From assembly GCA_964035575.1 (NCBI GenBank), contig OZ037833.1:2604001-2668000 (forward strand): a DNA stretch of 64,000 nt. The letters are read 5' to 3'. Below the pieces are notes generated by a model. The model ran no database searches. It was not told the origin of the DNA and worked only from the letters and a program-made list of their open reading frames with translations. Source of the DNA: Rhynchopus sp. YZ270_cl-10. Taxonomy: Eukaryota; Euglenozoa; Diplonemea; Diplonemida; Diplonemidae. Below are positions 12,311 through 22,502 of this stretch, piece after piece (the stretch's first letter is position 1; every line of letters starts with the position of its first letter). Made by a program: the position numbers and the translations under genes.

Positions 12311-13198
12311 ATGGTGAAATACTGCGATACGCTGGTGAAAAAGCGGGTAAACCGCGCGACTGTAGCGGGGTTTGGTATTTACAAAATGAATAGGTTGATA
12401 GACTTGACCTGCCGCGACTGCAAGAAGGAGTCGAAGGTGAAGCAGGTGACACGCAACGACGCTGGCGAGATGCTGTGCAGGGTGTGCTTCCAGAAGGTCC
12501 TGAGTGTTCCACGGAAGAACCGCCCTTCCAGGAGGGCAGACCGGATTGCATGGGATCAGAAGCAACGTGACAAGAAGGACACACCCTCCAACGCACCTAC
12601 CCCAGTCCCAGAAGGGCTCGATGTCTCCGATATGAACCCAAAACAGCGCAGACGTGCAATCAAAGCGCATCTCCGCAAAGAAGACCGCGAAGCAAACCCC
12701 GAAGAACCCGCCAAAAAGCGGGTCAAAGTAGACAAAAAAGAAAAAAAGGAAAAAAAGGAAAAAAAGCAGGAAGAAGGAGGCGAAGCAAAGCCGGAAGAGA
12801 AAGAACCGGCTGTTGCTGACGTCAACACCGACAAAAAAAATAAGTCTGGGAAACGTGGTGGCAAGCGTGTCCAAGAAAAACGCGACCATTTCAAGAAGAT
12901 TGCAGGGGAACGTGGTCTTGAGTCAATCAACGAAAAGCGGGACAAGAACAGAACCACAAAGACTTATGATGGAGGGGATGAGGATGGGGAAAAGAAGGAT
13001 GACAAGGAAACGGAAGTAAAGAAGGAGAAGAAGGAGAAAAAGGAGAAGAAGCAGAAGAGCGGGTCTGAGAGGCGGAAGATCAAGAAGCACGAAAAGCGTA
13101 ATGAGAAGAGGTACGGCAAGGAGGAGGCCGATCGGATCAAGGAGTACAAAAAGACGAAGATTGCTGAACAGCAGGCAGCAGGCGAAGCAGCAGAATAA
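12311..13198 (+). CDS. Lysine-rich protein with a CxxC...CxxC motif
   Basis: 295 aa, no intron. Near residues 34-62 TCRDC and LCRVCF form a CxxC-x(n)-CxxC pair that could bind one zinc ion. The rest is extremely charged: runs of KKEKKEKKEK near 140 and again near 235, and a KRVQEKRDHFKKI segment. Basic KKRVKVDKK-type stretches would serve as nuclear or nucleolar localisation signals. This composition is common in ribosome-biogenesis and RNA-binding proteins, but I do not recognise the family. The conserved-looking first 70 residues make it a real gene rather than a low-complexity frame. Confidence 0.65.
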   Translation: MVKYCDTLVKKRVNRATVAGFGIYKMNRLIDLTCRDCKKESKVKQVTRNDAGEMLCRVCFQKVLSVPRKNRPSRRADRIAWDQKQRDKKDTPSNAPTPVPEGLDVSDMNPKQRRRAIKAHLRKEDREANPEEPAKKRVKVDKKEKKEKKEKKQEEGGEAKPEEKEPAVADVNTDKKNKSGKRGGKRVQEKRDHFKKIAGERGLESINEKRDKNRTTKTYDGGDEDGEKKDDKETEVKKEKKEKKEKKQKSGSERRKIKKHEKRNEKRYGKEEADRIKEYKKTKIAEQQAAGEAAE

Positions 13199-13345
13199 AA
13201 CAAAATGAAGTCAAATCACCAAAGAGTTCTTATTCCACTTTATCCCTCAGTGGGCAGTACACAAATTGGATAGACACTTTTTTCGCATAGACTGTTCACT
13301 CTCAGGGTAGTGTTCTGACTGAATCTGTGTTTCGTTTTTTTTTAT

Positions 13346-13393
13346 AAGGTGACTAAGCACGAGAGGCTTAGGATCATCTTATAAACTTTTCTT
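13346..13393 (+). repeat. ACGAGAG-loop hairpin repeat (reference copy)
   Basis: AAGGTGACTAAGC pairs with GCTTAGGATCATCTT around the loop ACGAGAG. The tail ATAAACTTTTC follows. The copy at 40606-40653 is nearly identical. Confidence 0.7.
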
Positions 13394-13526
13394 CTTTTTT
13401 TTTTCACGTTTTTTTTTCAAAAGGTACTAGGTAGCGGGATAAGGGTGGTTCATCTCAAAAAACGTTATTCTGTGTCTCTTTGGTTTTCAGTTTAAAACCT
13501 CGAAATGGATTGTAGGGACAGTGTTC

Positions 13527-13605
13527 GGGTCCACCCCCGGTATTGGTTGTATAACCTACCAAGGACTGTCATGAGAGGGACTTTTATATTTCAAGTCAAC
13601 TTTTT
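13527..13605 (+). repeat. GGTCCACCC / TTTCAA-tail repeat, copy 2
   Basis: It shares GGTCCACCCCCGGTA, ACCAAGG, CTGTCA and the TTTCAAGTCAACTTTT tail with the copy at 13722-13800. Both copies are preceded by CGAAATGGAT, so they look like a local duplication. Confidence 0.6.
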
Positions 13606-13644
13606 TTTTTTGGACAACACTCCGGGGGTTCGGGTAACCCGTGG

Positions 13645-13692
13645 AGTGCCTGCGCCCCAGAGGGCGCTTTTTTGTCATCAACGTCACTTTTT
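13645..13692 (+). repeat. AGTGC-type hairpin repeat
   Basis: AGTGCC then TGCGCCC, loop CAGA, then GGGCGC and a CATCAACGTCACTTTT tail. The inner stem GCGCCC/GGGCGC differs from other copies while keeping pairing. Confidence 0.6.
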
Positions 13693-13721
13693 TTTATCAG
13701 ATGCAAACCACGAAATGGATG

Positions 13722-13800
13722 TGGTCCACCCCCCCGGTACACCCGGTCATACCAAGGTACACTGTCACGAGCGTCTGTTGCATTTCAAGTCAACTTTTTT
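13722..13800 (+). repeat. GGTCCACCC / TTTCAA-tail repeat, copy 3
   Basis: Close copy of 13527-13605, with ATACCAAGGTACACTGTCAC and the same TTTCAAGTCAACTTTT tail. Confidence 0.6.
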
Positions 13801-14374
13801 TTTTTTTGAGCATTCGTTTTTTGCCAAACCCACGCTTCGATAACCCCCCCCTCTATTGAAGCATCGTCTTTTTTTCTCTTTTATTCTGTCGCCATCTAAC
13901 CCCCATATTTTGATCACCTAAATCAACATCACTCGTGTATCAAAAAAAGGACACCCTTTCTCTCTCTCTCTCTCCTCTCTTCACAAAGTTGTCGGTAGCG
14001 ACGTCTTCGCCATTTTGGCCGAAATATCAGAGTTTCAGACTGAACACTATACCAAGCTTTTCGGTAGGAGGCCTCCGTGAGGTCCGCCTGGACAACGTCT
14101 GTTGCTGCCCCATATCAGACCCTCCCCGTCAGAAGGTGGAGGGCATGCCTTGGTATGTCGTTCTGCTCACTTTCTTTGTGCATCTCTCCTAGTACAACGC
14201 AAAATTTCAATACAATGAGATGCTTTGTGCTTTCTTCGTGCATTCTTTATTGAACAAATGGTGGTCGAGATCCGGGTCCACACACCATTTGTAGGATACC
14301 CCCTGCATATCATTTTCAATCCCACATCCACATCCCCACCCTTTCACATCCATTTCAGTACACATTCGATAAAA

Positions 14375-16264
14375 ATGATTATTTCTGTTGTGTCTGTGTT
14401 GATATTAGTTCCTTCCTGCTATGCCGCGTCCAGTACCAAGCTATGGGAGTTGGGAGAAGGTGTGAATGACAACCCGCTTACGACGTTTATTATGTTTGCG
14501 ATGGTTGTCGCCATTTCGGTGCTGGTGGAGGCAGCGAAGCATACTGCGGAGTCGAAGATTAAGGATAAGTACAGACGCGAATCGCTGCAGGCCGTCTACA
14601 CCGAGCTTATGATGGTCGGGGTTGTGTCCGCCCTGCTTATTCTTACCGCAGAGCTGGGTCTTCTTGATGTGCGTATTGGATGCGATTCGCCTCCTCCTCC
14701 TCCGGTCCCCTTACCGACGCTTATTGGTACACCGGAAACGCCTCTCCCCGACGCAGGCTCCGCCGTCGCAAGCTCGGGATCCGGATCCGAACCTTGTGGA
14801 TTAGGTTTCGATTTGATTCTCTTTGAATACGCGCATTTGGTGCTGTTCTTCATGGGATTGGTCTATTGTTTGTTCATTATGGTAGCCCTCTTCGCAAGAG
14901 ACATTATGTGTGCACAAATTGCGAAACTCCAAGAAAAGCGTACAATGCATGAATGGTACCATAAAGGTGATAATCCGGATTCTACGTTGGGCATTATGGG
15001 GTGGGCTCTGTGGGATGAAGGGCAATGGGCGAGGGCGGTATTGACGTTCCGTGCAGGGTTGATTCAGCAGCATGGCAAGCGTATGATTGATATCTGCAAC
15101 CCGGCGCGTGATAAGCTGATGAGGGATATTCCCCGGTTCCGTGCCCTGCCTGTCCCCACCCCGCTGCCTACCCCGGATCGTGTCACCCAAGACTTCGATA
15201 TTGCGAGGTTTTCATATATCGCGATGTCGGAGGTGCTGCTCGAGCTTCTTCACATCCCCCCGATTGCTTGGCTGTGTGTCTTGGTTGTTGCTTCCGCTAA
15301 TTTGATTCATAAGGCAGGTCTTGAGCTTTCCCATGCTCTGCTTGTAACCGGAGTGTTTGGACCGCTGTTAGCGTTTTTGGTGGTGTGGCGAATTTCGGTT
15401 CATTTTTCGTATTTGTCACAGCGCGCTTCAGGGCATCCTAATCTACCTAAATATGAGTTTAGAGAGGCTCATGGGAGAAAGGCAAGCAAAATCGATGTCG
15501 CGGAGCGCTACAAAAAGGAGGGCCAAGCCTGGTCAAAGGGAGGTGAGGACCCATGGGAGATCTTGACTGGGTGCTGTGAGGATGGGAGTACCTTTGATTC
15601 GCTCGATCCTCTTGACCCTGGCGCGCTGGAACGGCAAATCCAGGTTGTCCTGCTGTCCCTCTGCTTTTATATGGGCCAGCTTGCGATGCTTGCAAAATTG
15701 GTCTTTTCTGATCTCGGAGCGCTGGGGGCGCTTTGCTTCCTCGTACCCCTCCCTGCGTTGTTCTGGTGGCTTCCCAGAGCGATTCTCATTTATGCTTTAA
15801 CCCATCGTTCAAAGGAATGTCCAGATACGTGGTTAGAGTATGCGTTAAAGAAGGTAACAGATCCAGAGGATGAACCGGCAGTGAAGACGAAGCTGCATTC
15901 GAATGATGAAGAAGCGGAAATGATTAAGAGGGAAACTGCGAGGAGGAGGAGGAGGATGCATTCACAGCCGTATCAAGCGTCTGCGGCGTCGGAGTTGGAA
16001 AACGTTGATGAGATGTTTGTACACGAACACCCTCTTGTCGCAGATAGAGCAGGCAGAGGAGGTAGCTTCCCCGGAGCCACTCCAGAGTTTTATTCACCAC
16101 CACCAAGCTCAGTAGGAACCCCCGCAATGGGTCCCTCCCGCTACATCAGTGCTGCGTATGGAGGGTCCAGGGATGGAGGAGGAAATGGAGCATTTGTCCC
16201 ATCGCAAGCCCCACTCATCCCAGTGTCTCATAAAAATTACCGCAAGCCTCGTGGTGCCTTTTAG
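14375..16264 (+). CDS. MLO-like seven-transmembrane protein
   Basis: 629 aa, no intron. Met at 14375 opens a signal peptide (ISVVSVLILVPSCYA). Seven hydrophobic segments follow, near residues 31-48, 74-94, 145-172, about 290-310, about 320-343, about 430-452 and about 458-485. The segment after the first helix (VEAAKHTAESKIKDKYRRES then LQAVYTELMMVGVVSALL) is the typical start of plant MLO proteins, which are plasma-membrane proteins with a cytosolic C-terminal tail, calmodulin-binding in plants. The tail here (about 490-629) has an RRRRRMHSQ cluster and Pro/Ser-rich sequence. A Pro-rich loop (SPPPPPVPLP) follows helix 2. MLO proteins act in membrane signalling, with calcium-channel activity reported in plants; the role here is unknown. 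Confidence 0.7.
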   Translation: MIISVVSVLILVPSCYAASSTKLWELGEGVNDNPLTTFIMFAMVVAISVLVEAAKHTAESKIKDKYRRESLQAVYTELMMVGVVSALLILTAELGLLDVRIGCDSPPPPPVPLPTLIGTPETPLPDAGSAVASSGSGSEPCGLGFDLILFEYAHLVLFFMGLVYCLFIMVALFARDIMCAQIAKLQEKRTMHEWYHKGDNPDSTLGIMGWALWDEGQWARAVLTFRAGLIQQHGKRMIDICNPARDKLMRDIPRFRALPVPTPLPTPDRVTQDFDIARFSYIAMSEVLLELLHIPPIAWLCVLVVASANLIHKAGLELSHALLVTGVFGPLLAFLVVWRISVHFSYLSQRASGHPNLPKYEFREAHGRKASKIDVAERYKKEGQAWSKGGEDPWEILTGCCEDGSTFDSLDPLDPGALERQIQVVLLSLCFYMGQLAMLAKLVFSDLGALGALCFLVPLPALFWWLPRAILIYALTHRSKECPDTWLEYALKKVTDPEDEPAVKTKLHSNDEEAEMIKRETARRRRRMHSQPYQASAASELENVDEMFVHEHPLVADRAGRGGSFPGATPEFYSPPPSSVGTPAMGPSRYISAAYGGSRDGGGNGAFVPSQAPLIPVSHKNYRKPRGAF

Positions 16265-16726
16265 GAATGAAGAAAAAATTTTTTTTGGAGGGAAGGGAAG
16301 GAGGAAGGGAGGGGAGGGGGGGTTTTTTTTTAAACGGAAATTGGCTTATTCCGGATATTTTAGTAGTTTTTTTTTCCACTTTTTTCTCGTTTTGTTTTTT
16401 TATTTTGTTCTCGTATTATATGAAGTGATACAAATCATGCCAAAATGCAGGGGGTTTTTTTGACAACATTTGAGTTTTTTTTTCTTCACTCTTCACCACA
16501 GCCTTTGCTCTTAGTATACCAACAGGAAACATTGGCCGGACATTAGGTTTCTTCGATTCAACGGAACCATCATAGTGCGTTTTTTGTCCTGGACTACGTT
16601 TGTCAAAATACCACAGCTTTTGGCTGGATCCGTCTGTTCTGTTCTGTATTTTATTTTGTTTTATGTATCCTTTCCTGCACCCTCTTTTAGTTGTACCATC
16701 GAACTGAAACCAAACCAAAAAGGATG

Positions 16727-16778
16727 TAGTGGAGCTCCTCCTCGGGTGTCTACACTAATACAACCAAGTTTTCAAAAA
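16727..16778 (+). repeat. TAGTG..CACTA hairpin repeat with AAGTTTTC tail
   Basis: TAGTGGAGCTCCTCC then CGGGTGTCTACACTA and ATACAACCAAGTTTTCAAAA. Matching copies are at 51912-51960 and 58486-58540, with looser ones at 52569, 57229 and 58037. Confidence 0.6.
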
Positions 16779-18403
16779 CCATTTTTTTTTTCGACTGGCT
16801 GTCACGAAGAAATATTGGGTTTTTCAAAACAAAGAAAAAACTTACTTTACCCACCCCCCACTCCCCAAACGTTGATGATTTGTGTGCACTTTGAATGCAT
16901 GAGCAACAATAAAAGCTGCAGTTGTTGGGATGCTGTGTTTTAAGCAACCAGTTGGATCCCTCTTTGTTCATTACAAAACAGTGTCAAGTTGGGACATCAT
17001 TAGCCGAAAACCACAATCCCCATGTCCTCAATCACCTGATGAGTTTAACCCAATCCCTCAGAAAACTTGAGCAACCGTTTTTTTTGGGGGGTTTTTTTTT
17101 TTTGCAAGAAAGGCAAAATCCCCATTTCACGAACATATCTGTACGTTGGTGAAGTAAATGACTTTACGTGTGGTTTTACCAGTTGTAAGCAGCCCTGCAT
17201 GGGAAAAGTCACCACCCCCCTGCCCCCAGACAGTTTGTGTTGGAATGGTCTTCTTAGTGGAAGACCCGCAAAACCTTCAACTATTCTAGGTGAGATGAAC
17301 CCGATCTCAATTACGAGAACAAAAGGGTGTGTTAGTATACTTCTGTTATTTTTGTGATTGCAGTTTTTTTTCTTCTTTTGTTTGTATGGTGTTCCCGAAA
17401 GTGCCGATATTGACAGGATTTCGGTAACATTGTATCTTTGAAATTTTCTTTAATTTCTCAGAATCCCATTTCTATTGGTCGAACCTTTTTTTTTTTGTCC
17501 CAAAAAGGGAAAAAAGGAAATTGAGAAATGTGCCTATGGGGGAGGGAGGTAAACTTAGTAGTTATTAGAGTGCATAGCATAACAAAAAAATAGAGGCATT
17601 TTCTTTGAGAATTTTTTTCTGCACAGTAAAAGACTGTCAGCAAGACCGCTACACTAAACCAGACCCTCCCCAAACATACAAACCATTATGGGAAGATTTT
17701 TTTTTGGGGGGAAAAAAACTTTGAAAAAACTGGGTTTATAAGATTCAAGAAGTAGTGGGTTTTGTGCAAAGCTACCGTCTTGCAGAACAAATTACTTTAC
17801 TCCCCGTATACCTGCAGGACTGTGTTCATGCGTGTCTGTTCGTTTGCCCTGCGCCCTTTGTATGTGGTGACACATGCACGCTCGAAAATACTGGTCACCA
17901 CAGGTTGCGAACACCTCATCTTACGCTTATTTTTTTTTTTTAGGTAATAAAAAGGCAGAATAGGAGGAAACTCTAGTACACCACCCGCTCTTGGTAGTGT
18001 ACGAGGCGTTTGATCCTCCTTCAACCCCACTTTTTGATAGATTGCACTCATCTCTTACGTTTTCTTTTAGTGCACTCCTGGGGGGGGGGGGTCCGATCCC
18101 ACGGAGCGTCAACGTGCCTTTTGCGTCCTCAGAGAGGCGTGTTTTTTTTTGCACTTTCTTATCAACTTTTACCTTTTTTTTTTGAACTCTTTCTTTTCCC
18201 CTTCCTCAACACACACACACACACCCCATTGCTATGGGGGAGTACTGGGTCCTTCCGTGAGACGCCAGGGTGAACACAGTAGAGCTCTCGCACAACTGGA
18301 ACTGCCGCTGGGGGGCTAAACGCGACACCACTCCAACAATTAATCCACAAAGATGGAAAGGCAGTTTTAACAAATTTAGAGAGGAGTTTTGTGCTTACAA
18401 GTA

Positions 18404-18504
18404 CCGTATTCGTACAAAAAAATATCGTAAAAAAGGTCGGACTTCCAGAAAAAATCCTGAAAAAGGTCGAACATTATTACGGTCGACACTATGTACGAAT
18501 ACGG
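18404..18504. mobile_element. 101-bp foldback element with TA target
   Basis: The ends CCGTATTCGTAC and GTACGAATACGG are perfect inverted repeats flanked by TA at 18402-18403 and 18505-18506. The inside has repeated AAAAGGTCG motifs. It is too short to encode anything and is a MITE-like element. Confidence 0.6.
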
Positions 18505-18898
18505 TAAGCCCTCCTTCCTCGCCTTTTTCAAAAGAAGGTGCCATTTGAGCTGAGTCCACAGAACCTTCTTATGGGTGTCATTTATCGATACAATATCGTC
18601 TGCAAAATAGAACCTCTCAAAACAACCCTTTCTTTTTTTGGTCACTGCCGTCTTTTCTTTCAAGGTGTACACAGTGTGAGGTGCTATTTTTCAAGGTGTC
18701 ATCGACTGTGTTTTTTTTTTTCGTTTCTTTCGTTTCTTTATATTTTGAAGGATTATGAATAATAAATGCATTTTTTTTGTTCTACCCGCCGCAGGGTTTT
18801 TTCTAGGGTCCCGCACCTTCCCCTTCTTCCCCTCACAAAAACATCCAGACACTGCGTGGGTACACGATACTGAGGGGGGTGGTAAAAATAATTTTCAA

Positions 18899-19630
18899 AT
18901 GATTCACTTTTTACTTCTTGTAAACAAACAAGGGCAGACGCGATTGGCACAGTATGCGAATTATTTGGACCTGCGTGAACGTGTGACGCTAGAGGGGGAG
19001 GTGGTGCGGAAGTGCCTGCAGCGCAAGGACACGGAGTGCAGCTTCATCGAACATCTGCAGTACAAACTCATCTACAGGCGGTACGCTTCGCTGTTCTTCA
19101 TTGTGGGTATGTCTCTTTATTTCAAGCACAATGTAGTGTATGATTGTGATCGAGATTTGCCTTATACGGTACCTTCCAAATGGATTCGGTTTGACAAAAA
19201 AGAGTGGCAAAATTACAGAAATTTGCAACTCCGCCAAACTTATTTGGAGTATTGTATTGGTTTCTGTCTTTGCCTTGAAAAAAAAAACATTGTGTAGTGT
19301 GCGATGCATATTTTATTCCCCCTTTTTCCCTTCAGGTGTTGACGGTGACGAAAATGAGCTTGCAATTCTCGAATTCATCCACGTGGTGGTGGAAACACTG
19401 GACAGGTATGTCGTTGTTTTAAATGCATTGTGATATTGTATTGCCTATTTTTTTTTTACAGATATTTTGCGAACGTGTGTGAGTTGGATGTGATGTTTAA
19501 CTTAGAAAAAGCGCATTTTATTGTGGAGGAAATGTTCTCGAACGGCTGTATCGTTGAGACGAACATCCTCAATTCGCTGTACTCGCTCTGCCACATGGAC
19601 ACACAGCAGCAGAAGGAAATCAAGAAATAG
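18899..19630 (+). CDS. AP4S1: AP-4 adaptor complex sigma subunit
   Basis: Exons 18899-19106, 19336-19405 and 19462-19630, 148 aa, the usual length for a small sigma chain. The protein begins MIHFLLLVNKQGQTRLAQY and contains CSFIEH..KLIYRRYASLFFIVG, then ENELAILEFIHVVVETLDRYF and the sigma signature ELDVMFNLEKAHFIVEEM followed by NGCIVETN. NKQGQTRL with the CSFIE block points to AP-4 rather than AP-1, -2 or -3. AP-4 sorts cargo at the trans-Golgi in a clathrin-independent way; sigma binds the epsilon large chain. Both introns are GTATGT..CAG and both join in frame within conserved sequence, which makes the exon model strong. Confidence 0.93.
19107..19335 (+). other. Intron 1 of AP-4 sigma
   Basis: 229 nt, phase 1, donor GTATGT, acceptor CTTCAG. 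It interrupts the conserved IVG-VDGDENE stretch. Confidence 0.9.
19406..19461 (+). other. Intron 2 of AP-4 sigma
   Basis: 56 nt, phase 2, donor GTATGT, acceptor TTTACAG after a T run. It interrupts the conserved LDRYF. Confidence 0.9.
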
Positions 19631-20646
19631 TAGCCTTTTTCTTCATCCCTTCGAATGACATCGCCTTTTCTTTGTCCCTCCAAATACACCTTTCCTTGCT
19701 GAAAAAAAATAAACGAAAAAAAAATGGTAAAATTCATTTTACCTTGGTAGGGGTTCTTGAGTGCCTCAGTAGAACGAACAAATGGGGGGTGGTTTTTATG
19801 TTTTTTTTTTTAAATGGTGAGAGAAAAAAGGCAAGAAAAAAAAGCACCCCACCCACCCTCTGCAAGAGACATGCGGGTTGTGGGGGAGGGGTGCACGAAA
19901 GGGGGGGAGGAGGGGGGGTTTTTTTTAGGGGAGTCATACCGAAAATGTTCTCCAAATTAGAGTAAATGCCCCCCCATTTTGTCCCTTTTTTAGGGGGTTA
20001 TTTTGTCCCCTTTTCAAAGAAAAGAAGGTGAATGTATAGCGTTAATCGCAGGCTATTGTACGGAAAGTGCTCCCTTTAACTAAGTAAGCATGTGGTTGGA
20101 CTCGTAGGATGAAGGTGAGTGTGGGCTATGGTAGAAAAGGTGAAGTAAACGTCCAGGAACACACAGACAAGAAAAGTGAAGAGAGAGAGAGAAGAAATAT
20201 GCACGGAGTCGCCCTTTTTTGACGTGTTGTGTATTTTTTTTTTGTTATGTGGGACCATTTTTGTTGATCCCTCACCATATACTATCAATTTATTGATTGC
20301 ATATGATGAAAATACTGTTATGTTTTTTTACAACGGCTTTTCCTTTCGCCTTTGTGCTATCGTATAACAAACGTGTTTTTTTTTTTGTAGCAAAAAGAGA
20401 GCTTGTCTGAAGGGAGGTATACCTTGTTTACGTGTACTGTTTCAAACACCACCACCAAAACAAAACTGGGAAGAAAACAATGTTTTTTTTTTTTGTCTTT
20501 TTTAATCCGCATTCCTCTCCAACGAGATTCCCTATCGGGGTTTGATTTTTTTCGCAGATAAAGCGAAGAGCAATCGCTTTTCTCGCTCCATCCGAGACAA
20601 TCATGGATCACCCCAAACACTCAAATAACAGACATTTTAGAGAAAA
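19631..20646. other. 1-kb intergenic region, no feature recognised
   Basis: A/T and G-run-rich DNA with no coding signal and no clear repeat match. A pyrimidine tract with GCAG near 20550 precedes the SRP68 start and could be a splice acceptor. Confidence 0.5.
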
Positions 20647-22502
20647 ATGACGGAAACGGAATTGGAAATTCCGGTGTTCAGTTTGAATGTGATTGACATT
20701 GCCCGGTCTTTGCAGCAGCAGCATGGGTTGAAGAGTTACGACTACCAACGGTACAGGCAATACTGCACACGGCGTCTGCGGAGAATTCATAAGACGCTAC
20801 GTCTGCTTGCGGGCACGCAGAAGAAGTATAAGGGGCTGACCATTTTGCCGGAGGATGTGACGGATGTGAGGGTGCTGGAGCTGCTGCTGCTGAACACCGA
20901 GCGGGCGTGGGCATATGCGGAGCAGCTGCGGTACGACTACTCAACAACCGACTCTGCGAAGCAGCACCGCCACTACGTGTCGCGCATGAAGAAGGCATGC
21001 GACCACGCAAAGGTGATGCAGGACATCGCAAAGGTCGTCTGCAACGAACGCACCAACTCTGAGGTCTCCGCCTACGTTGAGGAGATGAACGGCCACAAAG
21101 CGCTCTCCCTCAAGAACTGGTCGCAAGCGAAGGACAGCTACGTTGCGGCCCGCGATGTGTACATCAAACTGCAGGAAGGCTGCAAGGCATCTGTCAAGGC
21201 TTCTCTCGTACAGCGCGTCACCGACCTCGACCAAAGCCTCCGTTTCTGCACCTACAACCTCGGGGAAGATTCTGTCGGTGGTGCCGAAGGAGCCTCCGGT
21301 GTGAGACAGTACGGCACCGTCCTCAAATGGAGAGGTGTCAGCATCACAGTGACGTCGGAGAAGGTGCGCAACCTGTTGACCACCTCAGATGTGTCCGTGC
21401 GTGAGGCGCAGACCCTTGCAAAACAATTGGAGGCAGAAATATCTGGGAACACCTTCAACAAATGCCTTGATATGTATGACAGAGCGTTCATTGCGTTCAA
21501 CGATGCGTTGCAGCAGGTCAAGCAGGACATTGCGCAGGAGAAGGAAGGCGATCCGGCCATGCTCCACCTTCTCGTCAACTGCCTCAAGTACAAGCTTCTT
21601 GAACACACCCGCGACAGAAACCAGGTGATGATTCGTGTCTACACCGCACGTCTCGAACAACAGGAGCAGTCGCAGAAGAAGAAGGAGGGCCAGAAGCAGA
21701 CCTCCGCCCTCGACCTTGCACGTCTCCACGAGACCATCAACCAGACCCTCGAGAGCATGCTCGCCATCCCCGGAGTCGAGGACGACGACGAGCTTGCACA
21801 CCCGCTCACCACGGATCAGTTCCTCCACACCGCGAAAAAACACTTCTACCAGGTATACCCCCACCATTTCGACCCCATTGCATTCTCTGAACCATATATT
21901 TTCAGATGTATGCACTGTGAGGCATATTCATCAACTTTTCTCTTTCATATCTTTCTGAAACACTTTGCCATATCTCCCACAACAACCCCACCCTTCAGGC
22001 GGAAACCTTCAAATCCATGGGAGAGTGGTCGTACGCCATGCCCCTGTACCAAGCTGCAGTGGAAAGCATCGGTGAGGCACTAGCATTCTGCAAGACAAAC
22101 AAGCTTGATGAGACGAAGGTTCTTGCAGACGCAGAAGGCATCCGTGCAGCACGGTGCATCTGCAAGGCTGCTGCAGCGATCAAGGCAACCGAGACAGAAG
22201 AGCCTGCACAAACCTCCACCAGACTCGACCGTGACTTTGAGTCCTACAAGGCCTGCGAAGAGATCACCGGCATCCCCCCAGACTATGTCAGCATCCCCTG
22301 CCGGCCCATCTTCCTCGACATGGCACAGGGCGCCCTTCCCAAGCCAAACTTCTCCCACAGAGCATCGGCAGACAAACAGGGCCAAAAGCCCTCCGTCAAA
22401 ACAGGAGGCACAAAACCCAAGCCCCAAGCAAAATCCGGAGGAGACGACGACAAGCAAGGATGGTTTGGAGGCTGGGGATGGGGTGCAGGCGCGAAACAGT
22501 AG
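20647..22502 (+). CDS. SRP68: Signal recognition particle subunit SRP68
   Basis: Exons 20647-21852 and 21999-22502, 569 aa, close to the family length. SRP68 forms a heterodimer with SRP72 on SRP RNA and helps target ribosomes making secretory proteins to the ER. The N-terminal RNA-binding region is recognisable: LKSYDYQRYRQYCTRRLRRI, then LLLLNTERAWAYAEQL and HYVSRMKKACDHA. The middle has TPR-like helical pairs (NWSQAKDSYVAARDVYIKL; GEWSYAMPLYQAAVESI). The C-terminal part carries RPIFLDMAQ and ends in a Gly/Trp-rich GWFGGWGWG after a basic, Pro-rich stretch. The splice joins HFYQ to AETFKSMGEW in phase 0. Confidence 0.9.
21853..21998 (+). other. Intron of SRP68, carrying a hairpin repeat
   Basis: 146 nt, donor GTATAC, acceptor CTTCAG. 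Inside, at about 21904-21943, is a member of the ACGAGAG hairpin family (ATGTATGC, loop, GCATATTCAT, then CAACTTTTC). Confidence 0.85.

Larger units (their letters stand above)
13199..14374. other. Intergenic region packed with short repeats
   Basis: No gene is supported. In order it holds an ACGAGAG hairpin (13346-13393), a GGTCCACCC repeat (13527-13605), an AGTGC-type hairpin (13645-13692) and a second GGTCCACCC repeat (13722-13800). A C/T microsatellite follows, then pyrimidine-rich DNA leading to the MLO-like gene. Confidence 0.6.
16265..18898. other. 2.6-kb intergenic region with hairpins and a small TIR element
   Basis: No supported gene. Contents seen: a TAGTG..CACTA hairpin with ATACAACCAAGTTTTC tail at 16727-16778; a related CTGTCAG..CTACACTAAACCA fragment near 17630-17665; an AGTGC-type relative near 18100-18175; an ACAC microsatellite near 18213; and the 101-bp inverted element at 18404-18504. 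Confidence 0.55.

Noticed and set aside
13935-14192. Plus-strand open frame of 85 codons before the MLO-like gene
   Set aside because: It lies in C/T-rich leader DNA with no domain or coding bias.
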